Source: Pseudomonas sp. Seg1
Lineage (GTDB): Bacteria; Pseudomonadota; Gammaproteobacteria; Pseudomonadales; Pseudomonadaceae
DNA length: 64,000 nt
Direction of reading: 5' to 3'
Assembly (NCBI RefSeq): GCF_018326005.1
Contig: NZ_AP021903.1
Location: 620,001-684,000 of the forward strand
Positions 53,423-62,832 of the stretch are shown piece by piece (positions within the stretch are counted from its first letter, which is position 1; every line of letters begins with the position of its first letter). A model generated the notes under the pieces. That model was given only the letters and a program-made list of their open reading frames with translations. It did not search any database and had not been told where the DNA came from. The position numbers were made by a program, and so were the translations under genes.

Positions 53423-53869
53423 ATGCAACTGATCCTTCTGGAAAAAATCGCCAACCTGGGCAACCTGGGCGACAAAGTAAACGTTAAGGCCGGTTACGGC
53501 CGTAACTACCTGCTGCCTTTCGGCAAAGCTACCGCTGCGACCGCTGCCAACCTGGCTGCGTTTGAAGAGCGTCGTGCCGAGCTGGAAAAAGCTGCCGCAG
53601 ACCGTAAAGCATCGGCTGAAAGCCGTGCTGCCCAACTGGCCGAGCTGGAAGTGACCATCACTGCCACCGCTGGCGACGAAGGCAAGCTGTTCGGTTCGAT
53701 CGGTACTCACGACATCGCTGACGCACTGACCGCCTCCGGCGTTGAAGTTGCGAAAAGCGAAGTTCGTCTGCCGAACGGCACCATCCGCAACGTGGGTGAA
53801 TTCGACGTGGCTGTGCACCTGCACGCCGAAGTTGAAGCCACCGTACGCGTTGTCGTGGTAGCAGCTTAA
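53423..53869 (+). CDS. rplI: 50S ribosomal protein L9
   Basis: 148 residues. [32 protein letters not shown] is the signature N-terminal domain, then the long connecting helix ([23 protein letters not shown]) and the C-terminal rRNA-binding domain. Ends at a strong hairpin terminator. Confidence 0.98.
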   Translation: MQLILLEKIANLGNLGDKVNVKAGYGRNYLLPFGKATAATAANLAAFEERRAELEKAAADRKASAESRAAQLAELEVTITATAGDEGKLFGSIGTHDIADALTASGVEVAKSEVRLPNGTIRNVGEFDVAVHLHAEVEATVRVVVVAA

Positions 53870-53915
53870 GCAACACCTGATCGGCTGGCGGCTTGTCCGT
53901 CAGACGGTTAACATC

Positions 53916-53950
53916 GGGCACGATCCTGTTTACAGGTCGTGCCCTTTGTC
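53916..53950 (+). terminator. Terminator after rplI
   Basis: GGGCACGA-T-CCTG-TTTA-CAGG-TCGTGCCC followed by TTTGTCTTT: a 12-bp stem with one bulge and a 4-base loop. Confidence 0.75.
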
Positions 53951-53990
53951 TTTCTGAATTCCCTGTTTTTCCAAACAAACACAAGTGGCC

Positions 53991-55388
53991 ATGAACGATA
54001 TCTCCGCTCCCGAGCAATACGATCTGCAAACCGCTGCCCTGAAGGTGCCGCCGCATTCCATCGAGGCCGAACAGGCTGTTCTCGGTGGTCTGATGCTGGA
54101 CAACAACGCCTGGGAACGCGTGCTCGATCAAGTCTCCGACGGCGATTTCTATCGACATGACCACCGGCTGATTTTCCGTGCGATCGCCAAACTGGCCGAT
54201 CAGAACATGCCGATCGACGTCGTGACCCTGTCCGAGCAACTGGACAAGGAAGGTCAGACCTCGCAAGTCGGCGGCCTCGGTTATCTTGGCGAGCTGGCGA
54301 AAAACACGCCGTCCGTCGCCAACATCAAGGCCTATGCGCAAATCGTCCGCGAGCGGGCAACCTTGCGCCAACTGATCGGCATCAGCACTGAAATCGCCGA
54401 CAGCGCCTTCAATCCTGAAGGTCGCACCGCCGCCGAGATTCTCGACGAAGCCGAACGGCAGATCTTCCAGATCGCCGAAGCGCGGCCGAAGACCGGTGGC
54501 CCGGTCGGTGTGAACGATTTGCTGACCAAGGCCATCGACCGCATCGACACCCTGTTCAACACCGACAACGCCATCACCGGCCTGTCCACCGGTTACACCG
54601 ACCTCGACGAGAAGACCAGCGGCCTGCAACCGTCCGACTTGATCATCGTCGCCGGCCGTCCATCGATGGGTAAAACCACCTTCGCGATGAACCTGGTGGA
54701 AAACGCCGTGTTGCGCAGCGAAAAAGCGGTGCTGGTGTACTCGCTCGAGATGCCAGGCGAATCGCTGATCATGCGTATGCTTTCGTCCCTCGGCCGCATC
54801 GACCAGACCAAGGTGCGTTCCGGACAGCTAGAAGACGATGATTGGCCGCGCCTGACTTCGGCGGTCAACCTGCTCAACGACCGCAAGCTGTTCATTGATG
54901 ACACCGCCGGTATCAGCCCGTCGGAAATGCGTGCACGGACCCGGCGTCTGGTGCGTGAGCACGGCGATGTCGGCCTGATCATGATCGACTACCTGCAACT
55001 GATGCAGATTCCGGGCTCCAGCGGTGACAACCGGACCAACGAGATTTCCGAGATCTCGCGATCCCTGAAAGCGCTGGCCAAGGAATTCAACTGCCCGGTG
55101 GTGGCGTTGTCGCAGCTCAACCGCTCGCTGGAACAACGTCCCAACAAACGTCCGGTGAACTCCGACCTCCGGGAATCCGGAGCGATCGAGCAGGACGCCG
55201 ACGTGATCATGTTCGTGTACCGGGACGAGGTGTATCACCCGGAGACCGAGCACAAAGGCATCGCCGAAATCATCATCGGCAAGCAGCGGAACGGCCCGAT
55301 CGGTTTTATCCGTCTGGCGTTCATCGGTAAGTACACCCGTTTCGAGAACCTTGCGCCGGGCAGCTACAACTTCGACGACGACGAATAA
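53991..55388 (+). CDS. dnaB: Replicative DNA helicase DnaB
   Basis: 465 residues. Hexameric helicase of the replication fork. N-terminal DnaG-binding domain ~20-120, then the RecA-like ATPase with P-loop GRPSMGKTTFAMN, LVYSLEMPGESL, IMIDYLQLM and the arginine-rich end SRSLKALAKEF ... RDEVYHPETEHKGIAEIIIGKQRNGP. No intein. ATG 53991 (MNDISAPEQ) is preferred over the GTG two codons earlier. Confidence 0.97.
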   Translation: MNDISAPEQYDLQTAALKVPPHSIEAEQAVLGGLMLDNNAWERVLDQVSDGDFYRHDHRLIFRAIAKLADQNMPIDVVTLSEQLDKEGQTSQVGGLGYLGELAKNTPSVANIKAYAQIVRERATLRQLIGISTEIADSAFNPEGRTAAEILDEAERQIFQIAEARPKTGGPVGVNDLLTKAIDRIDTLFNTDNAITGLSTGYTDLDEKTSGLQPSDLIIVAGRPSMGKTTFAMNLVENAVLRSEKAVLVYSLEMPGESLIMRMLSSLGRIDQTKVRSGQLEDDDWPRLTSAVNLLNDRKLFIDDTAGISPSEMRARTRRLVREHGDVGLIMIDYLQLMQIPGSSGDNRTNEISEISRSLKALAKEFNCPVVALSQLNRSLEQRPNKRPVNSDLRESGAIEQDADVIMFVYRDEVYHPETEHKGIAEIIIGKQRNGPIGFIRLAFIGKYTRFENLAPGSYNFDDDE

Positions 55389-55389
55389 T

Positions 55390-55415
55390 GGCTGGCCGGT
55401 ATCAACCGGCCAGCC
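55390..55415. terminator. Palindromic hairpin between dnaB and the NEL gene
   Basis: GGCTGGCCGGT-ATCA-ACCGGCCAGCC, 11-bp perfect stem right after the dnaB stop, between convergent genes; no U-tract, so termination strength is uncertain. Confidence 0.55.
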
Positions 55416-55431
55416 GTCCTCACCCCGCGTG

Positions 55432-58400
55432 TCATTCAGTTCCGCCGGCTGCCTCCTCGCCGGTGTGGCGCGCGGAATGCTCGTTCAGTTCCTGTCGGGA
55501 CAACGTGACGATCAGCGTCTCTTCCACTTTCGCCAGCGATGTTTGCAGCGCCTTCGATTGCGCGTCGTAATCGGCGAATGCCAGCGTCCCGGCGGCGTGC
55601 GCGTCATCGAGGGTCGCCTGGCGATCCTGAAACGTTTGTTGCTGCACTTCAAATTGCACCCGGTACTTGTGAGTGACAAATTCCTGCCAGAACTGCCTCG
55701 ACACCAGGGCGTCGAATGCTTCAGGTGAATTGTCCAGTGCGATGACTTTTTCGTACGCCGCATCCAGTTGCGCCTTGGACACCTCGACTAAATTATCGAA
55801 ACCCATTCGCTCAGGCTGTCCCGGCAGTTGGAGTCGGTCTTTCAAACGGTGGCGATAGAAAAGCCGGATCTCGACTTCCTCACGGACGTGAGGCGCTGCC
55901 TGCACTGCAGCTCCCTGGGGCCTCGACTCGAGGATCCTGGCCTCACGCTGGGCAATGTCCGCCGAGGCGATTTTGTCGACCTCATGCAAATGGAACAACG
56001 CTTTGGAAAGTGCAGACAGTTGCGGGCCTTGAGCATGATCTCGAGCTTGGCTGCGCGCATCGTGCACCATCGTCAGGATTTCCAGATTGGTAAACGTGAA
56101 TGCCGCCCGATCACAACAGGCGGCGTCGCCCGCCCGGTCAAATACCTCTTTGCGCAGGCGTTCGGAATCCGCATTGTTTTCGGTGATGCTGTCGATCAGC
56201 TTCCAGACCCGTCGTTGAAGGTCGTGGTGACCGGTCGGAATGTCCAGCAAGCGTTCAAGCGTATCGAACAGACCCTCCGCGCGCGGCTGCTCATGCAGTG
56301 TTCGCCACTGGCTTCTTCTGGCTGTTACCTCATCTGTCGTCAGGCCCGATGTCCAGCGTGACATCGGATCATCTGTCGCTGGGCGTACGACGGGGGCATG
56401 GCCTCGTGCCGTGTCGATCAGGTTGCGCAGCCCTCTCAGCGGCATCTCGGCCGCTAACAAGCGCTCGTCGTATTGGAACAGCCGGGTTTGGGTTTCGGCG
56501 GACAGCGGATTGTTCCTGATGTCAGTCACGTTGTTGATGCGCACCGTATGGGCCAGTCGATCGTCTGGCGGGGCGATGACCGCATCCGGAATGTCTGTGA
56601 TTCGGTTGTTGCTCAGATTGAACGTATCCAGTAATGGCTGATCGGCTATTCCGCTCGGGAAAGTGTCGATCCCGGTGTTGGCCAGATTAACCGAGCGAAT
56701 GTCGGTCATCTGGCTGAAGTCCGGCGGGATGCCCAGTCGCGGATTTTCGTGCAGCCACAGGGCTCGCAGTGTTGTGCGCTCGGACAGCACGCGGGCGGTG
56801 TCGGCGGTCAGGGAAATCTGATTGTTCTGCAGGAAAAGTCGGGTCATCCCGCTCATTTCGCCAACGGCCGGCGGCAGTTCGCGCAGCTCATTTTGTGACA
56901 GGTCCAGCCAGCGCACATGGCGGAATCGGGTCAGAAAGCCTTCCGGCGAAGTGCTCAGAGCCATATTGCTCAATCGCAGAGAACCGACATGACTGAAATC
57001 GACGTCAATGTCCGGCAAGGTGGGCAGAATCAGGCCACTGAGATCCAGTTCCAGCCCGATGGGCGTGCGGTCATTGGCCAGTCTCTGCGGTGTTTCCCGC
57101 CGCCAGCACTTGATAATCCGCTCACTGGCCTTGACCCGGTCCGAGCGGGTCAGTGCGTTGGCCTCCAATTGGAACGCCCGAACGTAACCCCCGCGATTGC
57201 CTCCTCCAGAAAATACCCAGGCGTCGAGCTGGGTTTTCAGCACGCCAAACTCCTGTTCGAGGCTGTTGAGTTTCGTCGCCACGGTCCCGCGTTCAAGACC
57301 CCAGATGAACTCCCGGCATTCCTTGATGCTCTTGCTCGGAAAGAGTCGTCGGTATCGCTGTGCTCTTGAGTTTTCGCTATCAAATGCCGAGGGCTGGGCG
57401 GTATCCCACAACTCGGGATGAGCCGCGTTCAGACGTCGCCAGAAACCGTCGAATTTTCTCCAGTACGCTGAGGGAAAGGCATTGCCTTCAAGCAAGGTAC
57501 CGGCGTTGATCCGAGCGACCAAGGGCAATTGCTCAACGGGCGGATCAAGGAGTGCATGCGGTACCTCACGCAGGCGGTTGTTGCGTAGATCCAGGTTGGT
57601 CAGCGCGGTCTTGTCCTGCAAGCCGGTAGGCCACTGACTGATTCCTGTATGGCTCAGGCTCAGGGAGGTCAGGCCAGACATGGCGCTGAAGTCAGGCGTC
57701 AGTTTGAGCGCCGGGTTATCGGCAAGATTGACCGTTTCCAATTGACTCAACGCGCTGAGTGTTGCTGCACTTTCCTCGTCCAGTTCAATACGGTTCGTGT
57801 TCAAGTCGAGGTGCTTGAGTTTGTTCATCTCGTTAATTTTTCCGGGCAATTTTCCAATCCCGGAGTGAGTGATGGACAAGTGCTCCAGATGGGCGAAGTT
57901 GGACAGGAACACGTCGGCCGCATCCGACCAGACAATGCTTTTCAGGGTCAGTGAACTCACGTGGCTGAAATCCGCGTTCAGATTCGGGAGTGGTCCGCCC
58001 TCCAGGAAAAACAACAGTGAATGCCGGGTAGTGCGTAGCCAGCACGCCTTGATTGACCTCGCGATTCGTTGCACCGACTTTTTTGTTGAGTCATCAGCTG
58101 TGGCGCTGCTGTTGTGACTACGAACGTATTCCTCCAGTTGCGTCTCCAGCCGCTCAAGTTCCTGCACGCGTGCGGCCAGCCCGGTTCGCGCGGCGTCGTC
58201 CATTTCCAGGACGAAGTCCTTGACCGCTTGCGCATCCTTGTCGGGATGCAGGCGTTGCACCATGACGATGTCGGCGGTGTCGCCGTCCAGTCTGAACGCG
58301 CCGCTGCCAGTGTGGGGCGCGAGCTCCGGGTGTGCAGCGGCGACGCGTCGCCAAAACCCTTCCAGCGTTCTCCAGTAACCCTGCGCAAACGCATTGTCTT

Positions 58401-60078
58401 CAAGCAGCGTGACGCCGTTGATCCGTGCGCGTGCCTGCAACTGATCGGCCGGTGGGTTGAGGATCGTTTCCGGTACTTCACTCAGACGATTCTGGCGCAG
58501 ATCGACGAGTTCCAGCCCTGTCTGTTGTTCCAGGCCCGTCGGCCACTGGTCGATGCGGGTATTGCTCAGATTGACGACCTTCAACGCTGCCATGGCGCTG
58601 AAGTCCGGTGTCTGTCCAAGGGGATTGCCGGACAGGTCGATTCGCTCAAGCCGGGAGAGGGTGCTCAAATCGGCGGCAGCGGTGGCATCCAGCTGAATAC
58701 GGTTGGAACTCAGGTCCAGCGCCTTCAGGGTTTTCAAGGTGGCGACAGCGTCGGGCAGCTTTTCCAGGGTGGTACGGGTGACGGTCAGGTGCTCCAGCCC
58801 CGAAAAACTGCTGAGAAACGTGTCGGCGGTGTCTGACCAGGTAATCTTGTCCAGCTCGAGCGTCCGGACATGGCCGAAGTCCGCTTTGAGCGGCGGCAAC
58901 GTGGTTCCGTCCGGGGCAGGTAGCAGTTTCAGCGTTGTCCCGGTCTGCTGGCGCCAACAGCGTTTGGTCTCCACAACGGCGAGCTCTATCCAGGCTTTGC
59001 TGGCGGCCGGCACCGGCGATTGCGTGTGGGTGCGAGACCAGGCCGTCAATTCTTTCTTGAGGGTCTTGTAATCGGTTTCGCGACGTACCAGACCGCCCGG
59101 GACATCGTCCCCCAACGATTGGATAAAGGTCGTGACTTGCTCTTCGCTAAACGACGGGTACAGCTTGCGCGCGCGCGCCGCCGGGCTGTTCAAGCGATTG
59201 AGTGCGCTGGTGAAACGCTCCATCAGTGGGCGGTGCGGAGTTTGCCCGGCGCGGTGCATGCCGCCTGCACCCGGGAGATTGACCCCGAGCCAGCCGTCCA
59301 GCGGATCGAACACAATGGCTTCCGAGCGGCCCGGGCGTGTCGCGACATATTGGTTGTCGGTGCTGGCGGCGACGGCATCGTCGGCCCGGACAATGCGCAT
59401 CACCGGCGTCAGGGCCGTGGTGGCTTCAGGATCGTGCAAGGCTTGATAGGCGACCTTTTCAATCACCGCATAGAGCTTGCCGTCAAACCGGTGCAGGCCA
59501 TCGTTGCCGGGCTCGACGCCGGTAAAGTCCAGTTCTGTGCGAAAAGCCTGCAAGCGACTGTCGCTCAGCGCAAAAGTGATGGGCGAGTCGTCCAGCTCAT
59601 ACCACAGTTTGCTCTGCGGATCGCGAACCAGCACCGGCCCCGAAGGTTGCAGTTCGCTGCTCAGTCTGGCGCGGTGCTGGCCGGTGTGCGGATCCACTCC
59701 GACCGGGACGACGCCAACCTCCGTCACCTCGACATAGCGGCGTCCCTTGAGCGTAATGAAGCCATCGGCGTCAGCCAGCGGAAGCGGCGTAGTTGTCGTG
59801 ATCCGGTAATGTTCCAGTGGTCGCGGCGCAGGTGCGGAGACGATGACGGGGGAGGGAGTCTGGCTGATAGTGACCGGCGCCGGGGTGATGATGTCCAGAT
59901 CGGCGTGGGCGGCTGTGCTGCCCGCAGGTGTCGGGTGGCGCGGCCTTGTCACGGTCGGAGTATCGAAGTCCAGGTGCGGCAGGATGTCCGGTCGCGGCGG
60001 GCGTGGACTGTCTGTCTGCACGGGACGTGTGTGCACCTCAACGCTGACGGTGTTTCGAGTGGGTGGTTTTACAGGCAT
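55432..60078 (-). CDS. Large LRR protein with C-terminal NEL-type E3 ubiquitin ligase domain (putative host-directed effector)
   Basis: 1548 residues, no Sec signal. Residues ~1-85 are Pro/Thr-rich. Residues ~85-285 form a module shared with the next gene (LDFTGVEPG ... YVATRPGRSE). Three similar ~300-residue units follow, each with leucine-rich repeats, starting near 401 (FGHVRTLEL), 703 (FSHVSSLTL) and 1027 (FSHVGSLRL). The C-terminal ~300 residues match the NEL domain of IpaH/SspH ligases: GDAACCDRAAFTFTNLEI holds the CxD motif, catalytic Cys1321 and D1323, followed by a VEIRLFYRHRLKDRLQLP segment. NEL enzymes transfer ubiquitin in eukaryotic cells, so this is a candidate translocated effector; the secretion route is not in the window. 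Start 60078 has AAGGACG upstream. Confidence 0.8.
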   Translation of the reverse strand: MPVKPPTRNTVSVEVHTRPVQTDSPRPPRPDILPHLDFDTPTVTRPRHPTPAGSTAAHADLDIITPAPVTISQTPSPVIVSAPAPRPLEHYRITTTTPLPLADADGFITLKGRRYVEVTEVGVVPVGVDPHTGQHRARLSSELQPSGPVLVRDPQSKLWYELDDSPITFALSDSRLQAFRTELDFTGVEPGNDGLHRFDGKLYAVIEKVAYQALHDPEATTALTPVMRIVRADDAVAASTDNQYVATRPGRSEAIVFDPLDGWLGVNLPGAGGMHRAGQTPHRPLMERFTSALNRLNSPAARARKLYPSFSEEQVTTFIQSLGDDVPGGLVRRETDYKTLKKELTAWSRTHTQSPVPAASKAWIELAVVETKRCWRQQTGTTLKLLPAPDGTTLPPLKADFGHVRTLELDKITWSDTADTFLSSFSGLEHLTVTRTTLEKLPDAVATLKTLKALDLSSNRIQLDATAAADLSTLSRLERIDLSGNPLGQTPDFSAMAALKVVNLSNTRIDQWPTGLEQQTGLELVDLRQNRLSEVPETILNPPADQLQARARINGVTLLEDNAFAQGYWRTLEGFWRRVAAAHPELAPHTGSGAFRLDGDTADIVMVQRLHPDKDAQAVKDFVLEMDDAARTGLAARVQELERLETQLEEYVRSHNSSATADDSTKKSVQRIARSIKACWLRTTRHSLLFFLEGGPLPNLNADFSHVSSLTLKSIVWSDAADVFLSNFAHLEHLSITHSGIGKLPGKINEMNKLKHLDLNTNRIELDEESAATLSALSQLETVNLADNPALKLTPDFSAMSGLTSLSLSHTGISQWPTGLQDKTALTNLDLRNNRLREVPHALLDPPVEQLPLVARINAGTLLEGNAFPSAYWRKFDGFWRRLNAAHPELWDTAQPSAFDSENSRAQRYRRLFPSKSIKECREFIWGLERGTVATKLNSLEQEFGVLKTQLDAWVFSGGGNRGGYVRAFQLEANALTRSDRVKASERIIKCWRRETPQRLANDRTPIGLELDLSGLILPTLPDIDVDFSHVGSLRLSNMALSTSPEGFLTRFRHVRWLDLSQNELRELPPAVGEMSGMTRLFLQNNQISLTADTARVLSERTTLRALWLHENPRLGIPPDFSQMTDIRSVNLANTGIDTFPSGIADQPLLDTFNLSNNRITDIPDAVIAPPDDRLAHTVRINNVTDIRNNPLSAETQTRLFQYDERLLAAEMPLRGLRNLIDTARGHAPVVRPATDDPMSRWTSGLTTDEVTARRSQWRTLHEQPRAEGLFDTLERLLDIPTGHHDLQRRVWKLIDSITENNADSERLRKEVFDRAGDAACCDRAAFTFTNLEILTMVHDARSQARDHAQGPQLSALSKALFHLHEVDKIASADIAQREARILESRPQGAAVQAAPHVREEVEIRLFYRHRLKDRLQLPGQPERMGFDNLVEVSKAQLDAAYEKVIALDNSPEAFDALVSRQFWQEFVTHKYRVQFEVQQQTFQDRQATLDDAHAAGTLAFADYDAQSKALQTSLAKVEETLIVTLSRQELNEHSARHTGEEAAGGTE

Positions 60079-60212
60079 GAAAGTTCGTCCTTGAATAGTG
60101 TTGCGTCAGTTTCCGTAAGGGAATTGCTGAGCAGTTTTCGGCGTCATTGCCGAGTTAAAACGGGATATGACCGGTTACCGGCCGGCACTGCTGTGCCGGT
60201 CGGTGCAATTGT

Positions 60213-62789
60213 TCAGTTCGCGAGATCAAAGATTTTTTGCGCGGTCCTGCCATCGATGGTTTCGCGCCAAATGCGCACGTGAGGTCTGCCGGCCTGTTCA
60301 TCCAGACGCTGCGATGTCACGCCGGATCGGCTTTGCGCGAGGGTTTTCAGATGGCCACCCTTGACCTTGAAGTTCAGCGCCGGGCTGTCCTGCTTTTCAT
60401 AATGAAAGTGGACATGCCATAGGGGATCACCGGTTTGCCTGTCATTCACCGAGTAGATGCTGAGAAATTCCTTTTGCTGGCCTTTGCCTCGCTCGACCCG
60501 ATCGTGGGTCTGCTTGACGCTCAGGTGACCGTGGCTGATCAGATACGCCACCCGGTCGGTACTCAGAACGGTTTTGTCCTTATAGAGGCGTACGCGAATG
60601 TCTTCGCCCTCGCTGCGCAAGCGCTGACTGCTTTGGCGCAGGCGCTGGATCAGCGGCTCTAAATCGGTGGCGAGCGGGTTGGGCGACTGTTCGATCTGCA
60701 CGCGCAAGTCATCGAGTTCTTCCGCCTTGGCACCCAGTGCATCGAGTATGTTGCCTGCGCTTTCCTTCGCTCTCTCGTCCTGGCGGGCACTGGCCAGGTG
60801 TGCCTCGACGGCTGCAAGGCTGTCGTCGGCTTCTGCCATCAGGGCGCCCAGGGTCTTGTCTTGCGTTGCGACGATCCTTTGCCATTCGCCTTCCTTGCGT
60901 TCATAGGTTCGCAACGTTTGAGTCGGGTTGTCGCTGCTCATCACATCAATCACTTCATCGCCCGCCGGGGTTCGCCGAGGCTGGCCGATACAGATCTTGA
61001 AGTTGCCATGATGGCGGGCGCGGAATACTCGCTTGGGCGGTGGCGTTACCCCGGTACGCTCCTGGGCCGGGATGAAGTCGAAGTCGATGGGCTGGTCGTG
61101 GATCGGTAGCGCCATGGTTCTTTCCAGATCATGGTGGTAGCGCGCCAGGCGTTCTTCCAGGGCATTTTCGAAGGCTCGTATCGCCTGGGTGATTTCGTTT
61201 CTCGAGTTCACATGCGCTGGATCAGGCGGCAGGGAAAAACGTTCGTAAGAAGCGCGGATGGCCGCGCACTGGTCCAGCAACATGCTCAGTACGGCGATTC
61301 GGGCGTCGTCGGGCATGCGCTCGATGGCTTGAAAAGCGGTGGTCGCTTCCGAGAACGCGATCGCCAGTTGCGCCGGAACAAAATCTGCACCCATCGGCAC
61401 TTCCGTCAGCAGACGGCTGCGCGCATCAACCCAGCGTGCGGTCACGGCGTGAATATCAGTGGGGTCGAAACCCACTTCGGTCAATTCACTCTGTGACGAG
61501 GGCGAGCTTTTGAGGACGTCACTTGCGATTTGCTGGCGTTTTTCCATCAGCGTCAGTTTGTTCGCCAGATAGGTCGCGGCCGTGCGATAGGCCTCGAGAA
61601 TATCCACGGGCGTGCGCAGTTCCTGCATATGCCGCGCATCCCTGACGAACATCAGGCGGGTGTAGGCAGCGATTTGCGCTATCTGCCTTTCGATCAACTC
61701 CTTTTTGTAGACGGTGCTGGTTTTGACCATGGCCAACGCCTCGCGCTGGTTCAGGTAAAAACTGGCGGAGTCATCCAGTAGAAGCATCAATCGGCGAATC
61801 TGTACTTCCATCGCAATCGCTGCGCCTCTTTCGCCCTCTTTGCCTTTTGCCTCGCGCCACTCGGTTTCCAGTTGCCTGGAATCCACTACCGCCTGATTGA
61901 TCGCCTCCGTGTCGTTTTTCAGGCGCAGCTCCAGACTGGCCACTGCCGTTGCCGCGATGCTGCTTTTTCTGGCCCTCGGCATGCCGCTTATGCCACCGAC
62001 CAGAATGCCCACCCAGCCTTCCACCGCGTCGTGGACAATCGGCTCCGAGCGGCCCGGGCGTGTCGCGACGTAAAGGTTCTGATCGTCACGGGCGACAGCA
62101 TCCTCTGCCCGGACAATGCGCTTGACCGGTGTCTGCGGCGAGGAAAAATCCTCATCATGGAGAATCTGATACGCGTGCTTGTCGATCACCACGTACAGTT
62201 TTCCCTGATGGCGATACAGCTTGTCAGGGCCGGGCTCGACGCCGGTGAAATCCAGGTCAGTGCGAAAACCCAGCAGGCGACCGACCGGCAACGGGTAGGT
62301 GACGGGCGCAAAATCAGCCAGCGGGCGCCACAGCTGACTGCCGAGGTCGTAGGACAGCATCGGACCAGAAGGCTGTAATTCGCTCGGCAGTTTTGCCTGG
62401 TACTGGCCTGTTTCCGGCTCGGTCACGATATGCACGACGCCGCCCTCCGGCACATTGCCGTAACGCCGTCCCCTGAAAGTCCTGAATCCCTCGGCGTCAG
62501 CTTGCGGAAGCTGGGCCTCGGCGCTGATCCAGTAACGCCTGAGCGGTTGTTGCGATGCCGGATTGACCACTTCAGGGGTGGATAAAGGCTGACTGATGCT
62601 TACGGTTGGCGCTGGAGTGATTGCCTCCAGGTCAGCGTCGGCCAGCGTGCTGTCCGATCGTTGAGTGGTACGCACAGCGCGTGCGGTGGGGGAGTCAATC
62701 GGGCGCCGTACAGGGCCGGTTGGCTGTTCGCCAGGGCGCGTATGGACATCTACGCGGGTGACGCCTTTTGCGGGTGGTTTCGGTGACAT
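60213..62789 (-). CDS. Large uncharacterised protein sharing the NEL protein's N-terminal module
   Basis: 858 residues. Residues ~1-70 are Pro/Thr-rich; residues ~75-290 are clearly homologous to the N-terminus of the neighbouring NEL protein (LDFTGVEPGPDKLYRHQGKLYVVIDKHAYQILHD; YVATRPGRSEPIVHD). The middle is helical and coiled-coil-like (TEAINQAVVDSRQLETEWREAK; IERQIAQIAAYTRLMF). The C-terminal ~330 residues, ending VRIWRETIDGRTAQKIFDLAN, are homologous to the next gene upstream. No catalytic motif is recognised. Start 62789 (MSPKPPAKG) has AAGGA upstream. Same direction as the NEL gene, 134 bases away; that gap has a GC-rich hairpin at 60182-60199. Function unknown; possibly another effector using the same delivery module. 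Confidence 0.7.
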   Translation of the reverse strand: MSPKPPAKGVTRVDVHTRPGEQPTGPVRRPIDSPTARAVRTTQRSDSTLADADLEAITPAPTVSISQPLSTPEVVNPASQQPLRRYWISAEAQLPQADAEGFRTFRGRRYGNVPEGGVVHIVTEPETGQYQAKLPSELQPSGPMLSYDLGSQLWRPLADFAPVTYPLPVGRLLGFRTDLDFTGVEPGPDKLYRHQGKLYVVIDKHAYQILHDEDFSSPQTPVKRIVRAEDAVARDDQNLYVATRPGRSEPIVHDAVEGWVGILVGGISGMPRARKSSIAATAVASLELRLKNDTEAINQAVVDSRQLETEWREAKGKEGERGAAIAMEVQIRRLMLLLDDSASFYLNQREALAMVKTSTVYKKELIERQIAQIAAYTRLMFVRDARHMQELRTPVDILEAYRTAATYLANKLTLMEKRQQIASDVLKSSPSSQSELTEVGFDPTDIHAVTARWVDARSRLLTEVPMGADFVPAQLAIAFSEATTAFQAIERMPDDARIAVLSMLLDQCAAIRASYERFSLPPDPAHVNSRNEITQAIRAFENALEERLARYHHDLERTMALPIHDQPIDFDFIPAQERTGVTPPPKRVFRARHHGNFKICIGQPRRTPAGDEVIDVMSSDNPTQTLRTYERKEGEWQRIVATQDKTLGALMAEADDSLAAVEAHLASARQDERAKESAGNILDALGAKAEELDDLRVQIEQSPNPLATDLEPLIQRLRQSSQRLRSEGEDIRVRLYKDKTVLSTDRVAYLISHGHLSVKQTHDRVERGKGQQKEFLSIYSVNDRQTGDPLWHVHFHYEKQDSPALNFKVKGGHLKTLAQSRSGVTSQRLDEQAGRPHVRIWRETIDGRTAQKIFDLAN

Positions 62790-62832
62790 GTCTTCATCCT
62801 TGAAGAGGGGGGGGCTGGTTTTTGTAACGGTC

